From NCBI GenBank assembly GCA_032433765.1, contig JAVIAB010000159.1, positions 58,179,542 to 58,243,541 of the forward strand: DNA of 64,000 nt. The letters are read 5' to 3'. The notes under the pieces are model-generated. The model was not told the origin of the DNA. It was given only the letters and a program-made list of their open reading frames with translations, and searched no databases. Each line of letters opens with the position of its first letter. The first letter of the stretch is position 1. The translations under genes and the position numbers were made by a program. This document shows, piece by piece, positions 1 to 13,286 of the stretch. The DNA comes from Megaustenia siamemsis. Taxonomy: Eukaryota; Mollusca; Gastropoda; Stylommatophora; Ariophantidae.

Positions 1-104
1 TTCTTTACTTGTATTGTATAGGTATCTTTAATATCTTTTTGATTTAAAGCTGTTATGTCGAGTGGGTTTGTTGATGAATCAGATATGTTTGTTTCAAGTA
101 GTCT

Positions 105-955
105 TGATCACTGTTTGTTTACACATTAACTATGTGTTTATGAACATTTCTATCTACCCAGATCACTGTTTGTTTACACATTAACTATGGGGTTTATGAA
201 CATTTCTATCTACTCAGATCACTGTTTGTTTACACATTAACTATGTGTTTATGAACATTTCTATCTACCCAGATCACTGTTTGTTTACACATTAACTATG
301 TGTTTATGAACATTTCTATCTACTCAGATCACTGTTTGTTTACACATTAACTATGTGTTTATGAACATTTCTATCAAGCCAGATCACTGTTTGTTTACAC
401 ATTAACTATGTGTTTATGAACATTTCTATCTACCCAGATCACTGTTTGTTTACACATTAACTAAGTGTTTATGGACATTTCTATCTACCAAGATCACTGT
501 TTGTTTACACATTAACTATGTGTTTATGAACATTTCTATCTACCCAGATCACTGTTTGTTTACACATTAACTATGTTTTGTGAACATTTCTATCTACCCA
601 GATCACTGTTTGTTTACACATTAACTAAGTGTTTATGAACATTTCTATCTACCAAGATCACTGTTTGTTTACACATTAACTATGTGTTTATGAACATTTC
701 TATCAACCCAGATCACTGTTTGTTTACACATTAACTATGTGTTTATGAACATTTCTATCTACCCAGATCACTGTTTGTTTACACATTAACTAAGTGTTTA
801 TGAACATTTCTATCTACCAAGATCACTGTTTGTTTACACATTAACTGTGTGTTTCTGAACATTTCTATCTACCCAGATCACGGTTTGTTTGCACATTAAC
901 TATGGGGTTTATGAACATAGCTATCTACTCAGATTACGGGTTGTTTACACATTAA
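105..955. repeat. 55-bp minisatellite, about 15 copies
   Basis: Each unit starts GATCACTGTTTGTTTACACA and runs to ATTTCTATCTACC. The period is 55 bp and neighbouring units are near-identical, with small changes such as TATGTG/TAAGTG and single-base indels. The last two copies (from about 880) are more diverged, as usual at array edges. A 55-bp period is not a multiple of three, so no long frame survives. No gene is visible. Confidence 0.95.
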
Positions 956-1211
956 CTCTATCCAACAAACAGTTTATCATATAAGATCTACTGAGCAATA
1001 CCTCGTTTGAGACAACCTATGTTACACACCACCTAACTGCTTGTAAAGATTTCCTAATAGCCCAGTGTTTCTTTTGTAGCCAGTAGTTCAACGAATCGTT
1101 TAAAAAAGGAAAACTATTGCTTACCTTCTAACTTAAATACTAGATTTTGCTAACTGTTGGAAAAAAAAAACATTTCGCTACATGTTACAGATTTTTAAAC
1201 ATATGCTTGTT

Positions 1212-2665
1212 CTACCACCGAAACGTTGTTAAAATATTTTAATTATCCCACCTGAACGTTTTAAAAGCATCTTAATTGTCCGACCTAAACTCTGTAAAAC
1301 ATCTTAATTGTCCCACCTAAACGTTGTAAAAACATCGTAATTGTCCCACCTAAACGTTGTAAAAACATCTTAATTGTCCCAACTAAACGTTGTAAAAACA
1401 TCGCAATTGTCCCACCCAAACGTTGTTAAAACATCTTAATTGTCCCAACTAAACGTTGTAAAAACATCGCAATTGTCCCACCTAAACGTTGTAAAAACAT
1501 CGTAATTGTCCCACCTAAACGTTGTAAAAACATCTTAATTGTCCCAACTAAACGTTGTAAAAACATCGCAATTGTCCCACCCAAACGTTGTTAAAATATC
1601 TTAATTATCCCACCTGAACGCTTTAAAAGCATCTTAATTGTCTGACCTAAACTCTGTAAAAACATCTTAATTTTCCCATCTAAACCTTGTAAAAACATCT
1701 TAATTGTCCCACATAAACTCTGTAAAAACATCTTAATTGTCCCACCTAAACGTTGTAAAAACATCTTAATTGTCCCACCTAAACGTTGTAAAAACATCTT
1801 AATTGTCCCACCTAAACGTTGTAAAGTGATCTTAATTGTCCCACCCAAACGTTGTTAAAATATCTTAATTATCCCACCCGAACGCTTTAAAAGCATCTTA
1901 ATTGTCTGACCTAAACTCTGTAAAAACATCTTAATTTTCCCACCTAAACTTGTAAAAACATCTTAATTGTCCCACCTAAATGTTGTAAAAACATCTTAAT
2001 TGTCCCACCTAAACGTTGTAAAAACATCTTAATTGTCCCACCTAAACGTTGTAAAAACATCTTAATTATCCCACCTAAAAGTTGTAAAAACATCTTAATT
2101 GTCCCAATTAAACTCTGTAAAAACATCTTAATTGTCCCACCTAAACTCTGTAAAAACATCTTAATTGTCCCACCTAAACTCTGTAAAAACATCTTAATTG
2201 TCCCACCTAAACGTTGTAAAAACATCTTAATTGTCCCATCTAAACCTTATAAAAACATCTTAATTGTCCCTCCTAAACTCTGTAAAAACATCTTAATTGT
2301 CCCACCAAAAAGTTGCAAAAACATCTTAATTGTCCCACCTAAACGTTGTAAAACATCTTAATTGTCCCTCCTAAACTCTGTAAAAACATCTTAATTGTCT
2401 CACCTAACGTTGTAAAAACATCTTAATTGTCCCACCTAAACGTTGTAAAAACATTTTAATTGTCCCACCTAAACGTTGTAAAAACATCTTAATTGTCCCA
2501 CCTAAACGTTGTAAAAACATCTTAATTGTCCCACCTAAACGTTGTAAAAACATCTTAATTGTCCCACCTAAACGTTGTAAAAACATCTTAATTGCCCCAC
2601 CTAAACTCTGTAAAAACATCTTAATTGCCCCACTTAAACGTTGCAAAAACATCTTAAATTTCACA
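1212..2665. repeat. 33-bp minisatellite, about 44 copies
   Basis: Each unit contains CTTAATTGTCCCACCTAAAC followed by GTTGTAAAAACAT. The 33-bp period equals 11 codons, so the minus strand stays open as an 11-residue repeat (LGGTIKMFLQR and variants). These frames are repeat artefacts. A diverged block (CCACCTGAACG followed by a TTTAAAAGCATC variant) recurs near 1250, 1610 and 1870, which shows higher-order duplication inside the array. Confidence 0.95.
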
Positions 2666-2804
2666 TCCATGGCTTGTAAACATGTTTACCTTCTACCTCA
2701 CACTTGGTATGCACACTTCTGCTTTCCTGCAAATCGCTAGAGAACACACACCCCTCTGATCCGTGTTTTTTTTTTCTACTATTTCTACGTCAGCGGATAT
2801 ATAC

Positions 2805-3925
2805 CAGACGATCTACTAAAATCAATATTAATAGCCCTAACAAAGAAATATACTATGTTTCAATAATTATATGAAAGCGTTTGATAAAGTAAAGCACAAA
2901 GAAATAATCAAAATTTTAGAAAGCATAAAAAAAGACAGCAAAGATTTAAGGATAATAAAGAACATGTGCTGGCAACAAACAACCGCAATAAGCACTGGAA
3001 ACCAATTGGGAATGTTTCAACAAATAAAACAGAGTGTTAGGCAAGGCTGCGTGCTGTCACCAGATTTGTTTAATATTTATATAGATTATTGTAAGATCCA
3101 TAAGGGGCATACCTGGGATAACAATTGGAGGTCATAATATAAATAACCTAATGCATGCAGTTGACAGTCTTAATCGCGTAAGAGTTAAAATGTTTTGCAA
3201 GAAATGTTAGATATTATAATGAAAGAAAGGAAAACTAAGGAACTCAGCCTTAATAGCAAAAAAGACAGAAGTAATGGTAACAACAAAGAAAAAGACATCA
3301 CCACAGTGCAGAGTAAATACAAGTGAAATAATATTAAAACAGGTAAATTAATTTAAATATTTGGGAACATTGTTAATCTCAGATGGTAGATGTACAACAG
3401 AGATGAGATGCAGAATACCTCAATCAAAAGCAGCTTTACAAATAATTAGGAAAATATGCATGCCATTTTTGACAATAGAAACAATAGAGTTCTTAAATTG
3501 TATGTAGAGTCAGTCTTTACATATCGATATGAATCATGGACAATAGGGCACCAGACAAGAAAATCACTGGAGGCTGTAGAAATGTAATTTTACAGGATAT
3601 TGTTGAGAATACCATGGACAGCTAAGAAGAGTGTTGAAAGCTTTATGAAAGTCATAGCAAAGAGAGAGCTAATTTCCAGTACTAGAAAGAAATAATCATC
3701 ATGTTGTGTCCATGTAATGAAAAGGAAACAGCTGGAATATATTGAAACAACTAGAAAAATTCGATGAATGAAGAGATAGAGGGAAGCAAACAGAATATAT
3801 GTCAGGCAGTTTAAGAGAATGTCTTAGCAGCAGGTCAACAACGGAAATGATACAAAATAACTGTCGAGATAGAAAGTTGTGGAGAGACATGATCACCTAC
3901 GCCAAGAGGCGAGGTACTTCGTGAT
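2805..3925 (+). pseudogene. LINE reverse transcriptase relic (family 1, copy A)
   Basis: Decayed non-LTR retrotransposon RT. Visible pieces in order are DLLKS-like codons at 2808, AFDKVKH at 2877-2897, VRQGCVLSPDLFN (RT motif B region) at about 3033-3075, EVMVTTKKKTSP near 3268-3305, an ESWTIG-like segment at about 3530, and a C-terminal tail RLWRDMITYAKR ending near 3910. The catalytic YADD block and the stretch before AFDKVKH are lost to deletions, and several frameshifts and stops separate the pieces. The same tail recurs at 10.1, 39.9 and 60.1 kb, which defines a family in this window. The clade looks RTE-like, but I cannot fix it from sequence alone. Confidence 0.85.
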
Positions 3926-4099
3926 AATGAAATCAATCTGGCAGTCCAACTCATTGCTTGGGAGCACATTTCTAACATTAAAAGTACTTTTCTGTGATGT
4001 CATTTCATTCATCGGGCTAACTGTTTGTATGCACACGTTTACCGTAAACAGCTAAGTTGTCATCAATTGTCTGCCGCCCAAATCACTTACTTTACTGAG

Positions 4100-7000
4100 T
4101 ACATTTCTACCGTGGAACTTCATGTCTACAAGCAAATATGTACAGTTTGACTCCTTGCTTGTGAGCCAATCTCTACCGTCTGACTCGATGCATGAGAGCA
4201 CGTTTCTATTGACCGTCTACCCGTTTATATGCCAAACTGTTCTGTCCGACTCGTTTGTTGGTGAGCCAATCCCTACAGTTCAAATCGTTGTTTGTGAGCC
4301 AATCTCTACCCTCCGACACGTTTGTTTATGAGCCAATCTCTACCATCCAACTCGTTGTTTGTGAGCCAATCTCTACCGTTCAAATCGTTGTTTGTGAGCT
4401 AATCTCTACCGTTCAAATCGGTGTTTGTGAGCCAATCTCTACCGTCCGACACGTTTGTTTGTGAGCCAATCTCTACCGTCCGAGTCGTTTGTTTGTGAGC
4501 CAATATCTACCGTTCAAATCGTTGTTTGTGAGCCAATCTCTACCGTCCAAATCGTTGTTTGTGAGCCAATCTCTACCGTTCAAACTCGTTGTTAGTGAGC
4601 CAATCTATACCGTCCAACTCATTGTTTGTGAGTCAATCTCTACCGTCAAACTCGTTGTTTGTGAGCCAATCTATACCGTCCAAATCGTTGTTTGTGAGCC
4701 AATCTCTACCGTCCAACTCATTGTTTGTGATCTAATCTCTACCACTCAACTAAATGTTTGTGATCGAATCTCTACCGTCCAACTCGTTGTTTATGAGCCA
4801 ATCTCTACCGTCCGACAAGTTTGTTTGTGAGCCAATCTCTACCGTTAAAATCGTTGTTTATGAGCCAATCTCTACCGTCCGACAAGTTTGTTTGTGAGCC
4901 AATCTCTACCGTTCAAATCGTTGTTTATGAGCCAATCTCTACCGTCCGACACGTTTGTTTATAAGCCAATCTCTACCTTCCAACTCGTTGTTTGTGAACC
5001 AAACTATTCTTTCCGACTCGTTGTTTGTGAGCCAATCTCTACCGTCCAACTCGTTGTTTGTGGGCTAATATCTAGAGTCCGACTCGTTTGTTTGTGAGCC
5101 AATCTCTGATGTGCGATTTGTAGTTTGTGAGCCAATCTATACTGCCTGACTCGTTGTTTGTGAGACAATCTCTATTGTCCGACTCGTTTGTTTGTGAGCC
5201 ATCCCTACTGTCCGACTGGTTGTTTGTGAGCCATTATCTACTGTTCGACTCGTTGTTTGTGAGCAAATATCTAACTTCCAATTCGTTGTTTGGAAGCTAA
5301 TCTCTAACGTCCAACTCGTTGTTTGTGAGCTAATCTCTAACGCCCAACTCGTTGTTTGTGAGCTAATCTCAAACGTCCAATTCGTTGTTTGTGAGCTATC
5401 TCTAACATCTAACTCGTTGTTTGTAAGCTAATCTCAACTGTCCGACTCGTTTGTTTGTGAGCCATGTCTAACGTCCAACTCGTTGTTTGTGAGCTAATCT
5501 CTAAAGTCCAACTCGTTGCTTGTAAGATAATCTCTACTGTCCTACTCGTTGTTTGTGATCCAATCTCTACCGTCCAACTCGTTGTTTGTGAGCCAGTCTC
5601 TACCGTCAAACTCGTTGTTTGTGTGCCAATCTCTACCGTCCAACTCATTGTTTGTGAGTCAATCTCTACCGTCAAACTCGTTGTTTGTGAGCCAATCTCT
5701 ACCGTCCAAATCGTTGTTTGTGAGCCAATCTCTACCCTCAGACACGTTTGTTTATGAGCCAATCTCTACCATCCAACTCGTTGTTTGTGAGCCAATCTTT
5801 ACCGTTCAAATCGTTGTTTGTGAGCCATCTCTACCGTTCAAATCGGTGTTTGTGAGCTAATCTCTAACGTCCAACTCGTTGTTTGTGAGCCAATCTCTAC
5901 CTTCCGCGTCGTTTGTTTGTGAGCCAATCTCTACCGTCCAAATCATTGTTTGTGAGCCAATCTCTACCATACGACTAGGTTGTTTGTGACCCAATCTCTA
6001 CCGTCCAACTCGTTGTTTGTGAGCCAGTCTCTACCGTCAAACTCTTTCTTTGTGAGCCAATCTCTACCGTCCAACTCATTGTTTGTGATCGAATCTCTAC
6101 CGTCCAACTCGTTGTTTGTGATCTAATGTCTACCGTTAAAATCGTTGTTTATGAACCAATCTCTACCGTCCGACACGTGTGTTTGTGAGCCAATCTATAC
6201 CGTTCAAATCGTTGTTTATGAGTTAAATCTCTACCGTCCGACACGTTTGTTTGTGAGCCAATCTCTACCGTTCAAATCGTTGTTTATGAGCCAATCTCTA
6301 CCGTCCGACACGTTTTATATAAGCCAATCTCTACCGTCCAACTCGTTGTTTGTGAGCTAATCTCTAGAGTCCGATTCGTTTGTTTGTGAGTCAATCTCTG
6401 CTGTGCGACTTGTAGTTTGTGAGCCAATCTCTACTGCCTGACTCGTTGTTTGTGAGCCAATCGCAATTGTCCGACTCGTTTGTTTGTGAGCCATCCCTAC
6501 TGTCCGACTCGTTGTTTGTGAGCCAATATCTACTGTTCGACTCGTTTATTTGTGAGCCAATCTCTACTGTTCGACTCGTTGTTTGTGAGCCAATATCTAC
6601 TGTTCGACTCGTTTATTTGTGAGCCATCCCTACTGTCCGACTCGTTGTTTGTGAGCCAATATCTACTGTTCGACTCGTTTATTTGTGAGCCAATATCTAC
6701 TGTTCGACTCGTTTATTTGTGAGCCAATCTCTACTGTCCTACTCGTTGTTTGTGAGCTAATATCTAACTTCCAATTCGTTGTTTGGAAGCTAATCTCTAA
6801 CGCCCAACTCGTTGTTTTTGAGCTAATCTCTGTCGTGCAATTCGTTGTTTGTGAGCTAATCTCTAACGTCCAACTCGTTGTTTGTGAGATAATCTCTACT
6901 CTCCTACTCGTTGTTTGTGATCCAATCTCTACCGCCCAACTCGTAGTTTGTGAGCTAATCTCTAACGTTAAAATCGTTGTTTATGAACCAATCTCTACCG

Positions 7001-8715
7001 TCCGACACGTTTGTTTGTGAGCCAATCTCTACCGTTCAAATATTTGTTTATGAGCCAATCTCTACCGTCCGACACGTTGTTTGTGAGCTAATCTCTAGAG
7101 TCCGACTCGTTTGTTTGTGAGTCAATCTCTGCTGTGCGACTTGTAGTTTGTGAGCCAATCTCTACTGCCTGACTCGTTGTTTGTGAGCCAATCTCTATTG
7201 TCCGACTCGTTTGTTTGTGAGCCATCATTACCTTCCGACTCGTTGTTTGTGAGCCAATATTTACTGTTCGACTCGTTTGTTTGTGAGCCAATCTCTACTG
7301 TCCTACTCGTTGTTTGTGAGCTAATCTCTAACGTCCAACTCGTTGTTTGTGAACTAATCTCAGCTGTCCGACTCGTTTGTTTGTGAGTCATCTCTAACGT
7401 CCAACTCGTTGTTTGTGAGCTAATCTCTAACGTCCAACTCGTTGTTTGTGAGCTAATCTCTAACGTCCAACTCGTTGTTTGTGAGATAATCTCTACTGTC
7501 CTACTCGTTGTTTGTGATCCAATCTCTACCGTCCAACTCGTTGTTTGTGGGCGAATCTCTAACGTCCAACTCGTTGTTTGTGAGCTAATCAGTAACGTCC
7601 AACTCGTTGTTTGTGAGCTAATCTGTGTCGTCCAACTTGTTTTGGTAATTTCCTAGTTTGATCAGATATGTTATTTCAGTTTGGAAGAGTGATGTCCCCT
7701 AAAATATGTCTGCCAAAATACAGTGGTTCTACGCATTCTTGGCGTTGGGTCATTACGCTGGCATGTAATCATTTCGGAGTATCTGTTGATTGGGCGTTGG
7801 GTCCAGGGGTTAGGTTTAGCTTTAGTGTTAAATATTTATAAATATATTATAACGCGTGACAAAAACGACGCCACTCGGCCTAATTATGATCTTCTGATCG
7901 AAGGGAATTGTGCGGTTGATTACCAATCGCCGTAATGACCCCAACGCCAAGAATGCGTAGAACCACTGTATTTTGGCAGACATATTTTAGGGGACATCAC
8001 TCTTCCAAACTGAAATACTATATCTGATCAAACTAGGAAATTACCCTTGTTTTTTGTGAGCTGATCTCTAACGTCCAATTCGTTGTTTGTGAGCCAATCT
8101 CTACTGTCCTACTCGTTGTTTATGATCCAATCTCTACCGTCCAACTCGTTGTTTGTGGGCGAATCTCTAACGTCCAACTCGTTGTTTGTGAGCTAATCAC
8201 TAACGTCCAACTCGTTTTTTGTGAGCTGATCTCTAACGTCCAACTCGTTGTTTGTGAGCTGATCTCTAACGTCCAACTCGTTGTTTGTGAGATAATCTCT
8301 ACTGTCCTACTCGTTGTTTGTGATCCAATCTATACCGTCCAACTCGTTGTTTGTGGGCGAATCTCTAACGTCCAACTCGTTGTTTGTGAGCTAATCACTA
8401 ACGTCCAACTCGTTTTTTGTGAGCTGATCTCTAACGTCCAACTCGTTGTTTGTGAGCTGATCTCTAACGTCCAACTCGTTGTTTGTGACTAATCACTAAC
8501 GTCCAACTCGTTGTTTGTGAGCTAATCTCTAACGTCCAACTCGTTGTTTGTGAGCTGATCTCTAACGTCCAATTCGTTGTTTGTGAGCCAATCTCTACTG
8601 TCCTACTCGTTGTTTGTGAGCCAATCTCTACTGTCCAACTCGTTATTTGTGAGCTAATCTCTAACGTCCAATTCGTTGTTCGTGAGCTAATCTCTACCGT
8701 CCATCTCGTTTCTCG
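4100..8715. repeat. 33-bp minisatellite field, over 120 copies
   Basis: The unit contains GTTTGTGAGCCAATCTCTAC followed by CGTCCAACTCGTT. The 33-bp period keeps 11-residue frames open on both strands (VVCEPISTVQL on plus, GSQTTSRTVEI on minus). Sub-blocks with shared variants (GAGCTAATCTCTAACG, GATCCAATCTCTACC) recur as longer higher-order repeats, for example around 7490-7640 and 8100-8400. The array is interrupted once, at 7644-8045, by an inverted-repeat element. None of its many 60-117-residue frames looks like a real gene. Confidence 0.95.
7644..8045. mobile_element. 402-bp MITE with about 113-bp terminal inverted repeats
   Basis: The left end GGTAATTTCCTAGTTTGATC is mirrored by the reverse complement of the right end at 8026-8045. 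The inverted repeat extends about 113 bp at roughly 97% identity (a 2-base substitution and a 1-base indel). The 8-bp sequence CTTGTTTT directly flanks it on both sides (7636-7643 and 8046-8053). That is the target-site duplication length of hAT-type transposases, although the terminal GG is not a textbook hAT end. The interior (about 7757-7930) has no transposase and its short open frame is not convincing. It is non-autonomous and inserted cleanly in the 33-bp minisatellite. Confidence 0.92.
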
Positions 8716-9690
8716 TTCGCACGTTTCTACATACCAATTCCTTGTTTGTGTGCTAATCTCTCAACAGACCAATTCCTTGTTTGTGTGCTAATCTCTCAAC
8801 AAACCAGTTCAATTTTTGTGTGCTAACCTATCAACAAACAAATTCCTTGTATGTGTGCTAATCTTTCAACAAACCAATTCCTTGTTTGTGTGTTAATCTC
8901 TCAACAAACCAATTCCTTGTTTGTGTGCTAATCTCTGAACAGACCAATTCCTTGTTTGTGTGTTAATCTCTCAACAAACCAATTCCTTGTTTGTGTGTTA
9001 ATCTCTGAACAGACCAATTCCTTGTTTGTGTGCTAATCTCTCAACAAACCAATTCCTTGTTTGTGTGATAATCTCTCAAGGAACCAATTCCTTGTTTGTG
9101 TGCTAATCTCTCAACAGACCAGTTCCTTGTTTGTGTGCTAATCTCTCAACAAACCAATTCCTTGTTTGTGTGCTAATCTCTCAACAGACCAGTTTCTTTT
9201 TTGTGTGCTAATCTCTCAACAACAAAAAATTCCTTGTTTGTGTGCTAATCTATCAACACACCAATTCCGTGTTTGTGTTCTAATCTCTCAACAGACCAAT
9301 TCCTTGTTTGTGTGCTAATCTCTCAACAAACAAATTCCTTGTTTGTGTGCTAATCTCTGAACAGACCAATTCCTTGTTTGTGTGCTAATCTCTCAACAAA
9401 CCAATTCCTTGTTTGTGTGATAATCTCTCAAGGAACCAATTCCTTGTTTGTGTGCTAATCTCTCAACAGACCAGTTCCTTGTTTGTGTGCTAATCTCTCA
9501 ACAAACCAATTCCTTTTTTGTGTGCTAATCTATCAGCAAACCAATTCCTTGTTTGTGTTCTAATCTCTGAACAGACCAATTCCTTGTTTGTGTGCTAATC
9601 TCTCAACAAACCAATTCCTTGTGTGTGTGCTAATCTCTCCACAAACCAATTCTTTGTTTGTGAGCTAATCTCTACTGTCCAACTCGTTTA
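8716..9690. repeat. 35-bp minisatellite, about 27 copies
   Basis: The unit contains CCAATTCCTTGTTTGTGTGC followed by TAATCTCTCAAC. It shares the core TTGTTTGTG-GCTAATCTCT with the 33-bp field to its left, so it probably arose from the same ancestral unit by gaining two bases. A block of several units (with the variant CTCAAGGAACC) occurs at about 9070 and again at about 9430, indicating a secondary duplication of about 360 bp. Confidence 0.93.
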
Positions 9691-10069
9691 TCGTTCGCAC
9701 GTTCCTATAGACCAATTCCTTATTTATGTGCTAATCACTCAACAGACCAGTTCCTTGTTTGTGAGCCAATTTCCACATCCGAATTCACTATTTATGAGAT
9801 TTTTTTCCCATCCCAGTTACCAAATGTGTTCGACTTTCAACTTTTCAACCCACCGTCCGCTGCTACCGTTTCTGCTGTCTGTTGGAACGTTTGTGAGCAG
9901 ATCTTCCTACCTCACTGAATAGTGATGGTTTCAAATGTGTATGTGGGTGTTTGTATTTTAGACCAGACACACCTTTTTTGGTAAATATAATGATACATTC
10001 GTTAAGTTGAAACAACAAACTAAATGCAATAAACTGCATAAAGGAAAAAATGTATGTGGATATATAACG
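9691..10069. other. degenerate array edge and unassigned sequence
   Basis: Diverged remnants of the neighbouring arrays run to about 9910. After that I see nothing identifiable. No convincing frame or RNA gene is present. Confidence 0.6.
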
Positions 10070-10131
10070 GTGGATAGAAGATTGTGGAAGGACATGATCA
10101 CCTACGCCAAACGGTATGGCGCATACTGATG
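10070..10131 (+). pseudogene. 3' tail of LINE family 1 (copy B)
   Basis: A 60-bp remnant reads DRRLWKDMITYAKRYGAY-stop. It matches the C-terminal tails at about 3870-3910, 39880-39925 and 60112-60165. Only the extreme 3' end is present, as expected for severe 5' truncation during target-primed reverse transcription. No target-site duplication was identified. Confidence 0.75.
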
Positions 10132-10429
10132 GTGGATATATAACAACTTTCTAGAACCTCAAACTTGTGTCTGGTTGTGTCTTTGTTGTATTTTATTATC
10201 TCGTGTTGATGGGTCGAAGTTTAGAACATTAAACCTGCTTAAAGTTGACACATCATAAATGTGTAGAAGCAAAGCAGTTTATGACAGTTACATTGAAGGC
10301 AAGTGCATACAATACATCGAAGCAAACAAAACGATACTAAACACAAGAAAGTTAAAACTACAAGATAATAGTATAAATAATGTGCATGTGTGATGAGTTA
10401 ACTTAGGAAATACTGTTCAAATTGGTTAC
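10132..10429. other. unassigned spacer
   Basis: Sequence between two LINE insertions. No coding, RNA or repeat structure is recognised. Confidence 0.5.
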
Positions 10430-10442
10430 TTAGTTGGACAGT

Positions 10443-13281
10443 ATAATAACAGTTGGCGGAAATAAAAGCCAGAGAAGAAAGCTCCACACATTCAACAACG
10501 AGAAAACAGACCAGGACGTCATTAGCAAAATCAGACAAAGGAAACAGAGCGCCCCTCGAAGGAGGCAGGAGAGATGGACGAAGCCACCCTGGTGGAACGT
10601 AGATGTCGAGGAAGCTTGGCGGAGCAAGAGACAAACGGTCAAGACATGGCAGAAAGCCAGAAGGTATGGTAGAACACAACCTGAGCTCTTGAAGCGTCTG
10701 AAAGTAGAGGTCGACCAAAAATGATGCACTTTAAACTATGCGCTAAGCAGGCTAAGGATGCCAAATGGGATGACTTCTGTAAAATAGTGTGGTCAGAAAA
10801 ATCACTCGCCACATTCTGGCACCTTCATCAGACCATGAATGGCACAACACGACACAGAGGCATTCCAGACTTTCAGAGTACAGGCCAGATATGGCACAAA
10901 TCTGATGAGAGCAAAGGGAAGGCCCTGCTTGCCCGCTACATTGAGCAGACGGACCAAAGAAATGAGGCTGTAAGAATGAGGATACGGGGATCTTTGTCAA
11001 ATTTGTGTAAGGATGTAGGGCTGGAAGAAGATCTCACAATCACAACCGATACCATTCGCACGACACTTAAAAGGTCACACAACACTGCTCCTGGTCCAGA
11101 TGGTGTTCGGTATGATGACATAGGCGATTTAGCTGATGACGACTTGACAAAACTGGCCAAAGAGTTTAATGCCAGTATTCGGAGTGGCCAGATTAAGGAG
11201 GAGTGGCTACACAGCTACTTACTACCGCTACCGAAGTCAAACAAGGACCATTCTCAGATCAGTGCCTACAGAATCATCACAATGCAGAACACTGCGGGCA
11301 AGCTGCTGGAGAAAATAGTTGCCCGTTTCCTCACCTGTCGCCTTGAACAGAAACGCGTATTCCCACCCACACTCGGAAGTTATAGATATAACAAAGAGAC
11401 ATGGCTCAATGCGGCAGTCTTTGCCTATGACGTCTTCGAAGGCTTCCATAGACGAGAGGAAACATGTGCTGCTGCTATAGATCTGGAGTATGCATACAAC
11501 AGGGTGCCATTTGAATATCTCATGCATATGCTTCTCAAACTGGCGGTGAACCCCTTCCTCATTAGATGGATCGCCGTGGCACTGTTTCAGAGGAAGGTGA
11601 TAATCAGATGTGGAAGTTGGTCTTCCGAGCCAACATCCATTTGTTCTGGGCTGCCACAAGGCTCACCATTGTCACCAGTTCTATTTAACGTGTACACAAT
11701 AACGATCACGGTCCAACAGCTGGATGGGAGGGGAAGAACTATGACTTTTGCTGATGATATTCTGGTATATCGACAGGGAAGAGACAGACGGGGAATCGCC
11801 TCCACAATGCAAGACGAACTCGATCGCATTTCTTCCTGGTGTGGGGTTTCAGGTGCCTTGGTTAATCCCAATAAAGCATCAGTTTCATGGTTCTCCCTTA
11901 ACAATCATATCGTTAATACGACCACACCGGTAGTACGAATGGGAGCTGATGAGGTGACCAGGGACAAGTTGATGACATACCTTGGAGTTTAGTTTGATCG
12001 CAGCCTGTGTTTTCGGGACCACGTCGACCATGTGATAACAAAATCCCGCAAAGGATTAGCCGCCTTGAAGGTCATGGCAGCTGCCAACATAGAGCAGAGG
12101 CTACTTACTCTTCTGTTCCAGGGATTAGTCCTCGCACCAATCGAGTATGCCCTGGCAATTCTTACTGTCAGTACGTCTCAAATTGATAGGCTGGAGAAAA
12201 TACAAAATGAAGCCATGCGCATTATCCTGGGATGTACGAGGGACACTCCCTGTGTGGCAATGAGGTATCTTCTTGACTTTCCAACCATGGATGACAGAAT
12301 CAAGATCTGGAGAGCACGAGCATATCTGAAGATTAGTACAGATACAGAGCATCCATTGCACCACGTGCTCAACACAGAGTAACGTACCAGGCTAAAAGAG
12401 GCAAATCATGGGTGGGTCGAGCAGAAGATGTCATCAAACAGGTATGTGGGCTTACCAATATCAGCGTTGGTGAGGAGTGGATACCGGTGCCTACGTCTTT
12501 CAATGGAACTTTCTCATGTATTGTCACACTCGACAGGAAAAGTAGGGAACATAACCCGGTCGTGGTTAATGCTGAGGTCAACGGTCTCATCTGCGATAAC
12601 ACCGATGAGAAAGATGCAGTCATCTATACAGACGGATCTGTAAGACGCCACTAAAGAAGTGCATGGGCATTTACAGCACGCTCGGCAGGCAGAATAGCCA
12701 AGGAAGACAGTGGTGCATACATCATGACCACGAGTAGCATGACAATGGAGGTGATGGCAGTGACCAAGGCATTAAAATGGTTAGAGTCACAAGACTACAT
12801 CCACGCATGTATACTGAGTGATTCGATGAGCATGATAAAAAAAGTGGAGGCGGGCTATGTACGCATGCAATGGGTAGAGTCGTTGCAGAAATCCAAAATA
12901 CGTAAGGTCACCTTTGTCTATGTCCCAGGACATGCGGGAGTACGGGGAAATGAGAGAGCGGACAGGTTGGCTAGCTGCGCTGTCGTTGAGGACGAGCAAC
13001 CGATGGATCGGGCGGACATCATCAATGCCCTCCGAGATGTGGGAAGAGCTCAGGACTTCGACAAACACAGATCAACGTCACTTCTTCAGATGATGGAAAT
13101 GGGAGTTAAGATGGGCACAGCCAGAAATGAGAAACTTGGTGGCCGTGTAAGAAGACTTATCAACGAACATAGAACTGGAGTCGTCAGTCGCTGGACACTG
13201 AGGGAATTGCTGATGAGGAGATCTGAGCACCTATGGACATGTTCGGAGTGCAATGATGATGACCCGCAAATAACTCAATAA
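10443..13281 (+). pseudogene. LINE ORF2 fragment: RT plus RNase H, broken
   Basis: Non-LTR polyprotein, about 940 codons. Segments: a linker with KPPWWN (10434-10724); RT (10721-12382) with APGPDGVRYDD, AAAIDLEYAYNRV (motif A), GLPQGSPLSPVLFNVY (motif B) and TFADD (motif C, about 11742); then RNase H with IYTDGS at about 12626, MTMEV at about 12745, LSDSMSM at about 12817 and GNERADRLA at about 12948, so all four acidic positions remain. Lesions: a 1-base shift near 10722, TAG at 11990 after YLGV, TAA at 12380, a 1-base loss near 12395 in an A-run, and TAA at 12652. The RT-RNase H layout suggests the I/Ingi/jockey-type group, though the clade is an inference. The copy is non-functional. Confidence 0.93.
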
Positions 13282-13286
13282 CTCAA
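10443..13286 (+). mobile_element. 5'-truncated LINE insertion with 13-bp TSD
   Basis: The 13-bp sequence TTAGTTGGACAGT lies directly outside both ends (10430-10442 and 13287-13299). Between them is a 2.84-kb non-LTR element. The 5' end starts inside the region between endonuclease and RT, so the endonuclease domain is missing. The 3' end finishes with the stop codon and a short tandem tail of TAACTCAA type. This is a textbook target-primed reverse transcription insertion whose boundaries can be set to the base. Confidence 0.95.

Noticed and set aside
7723..7935. 70-codon frame inside the MITE as a transposase remnant
   Set aside because: It spans the inner part of one inverted arm and a low-complexity interior; no transposase motif is present.
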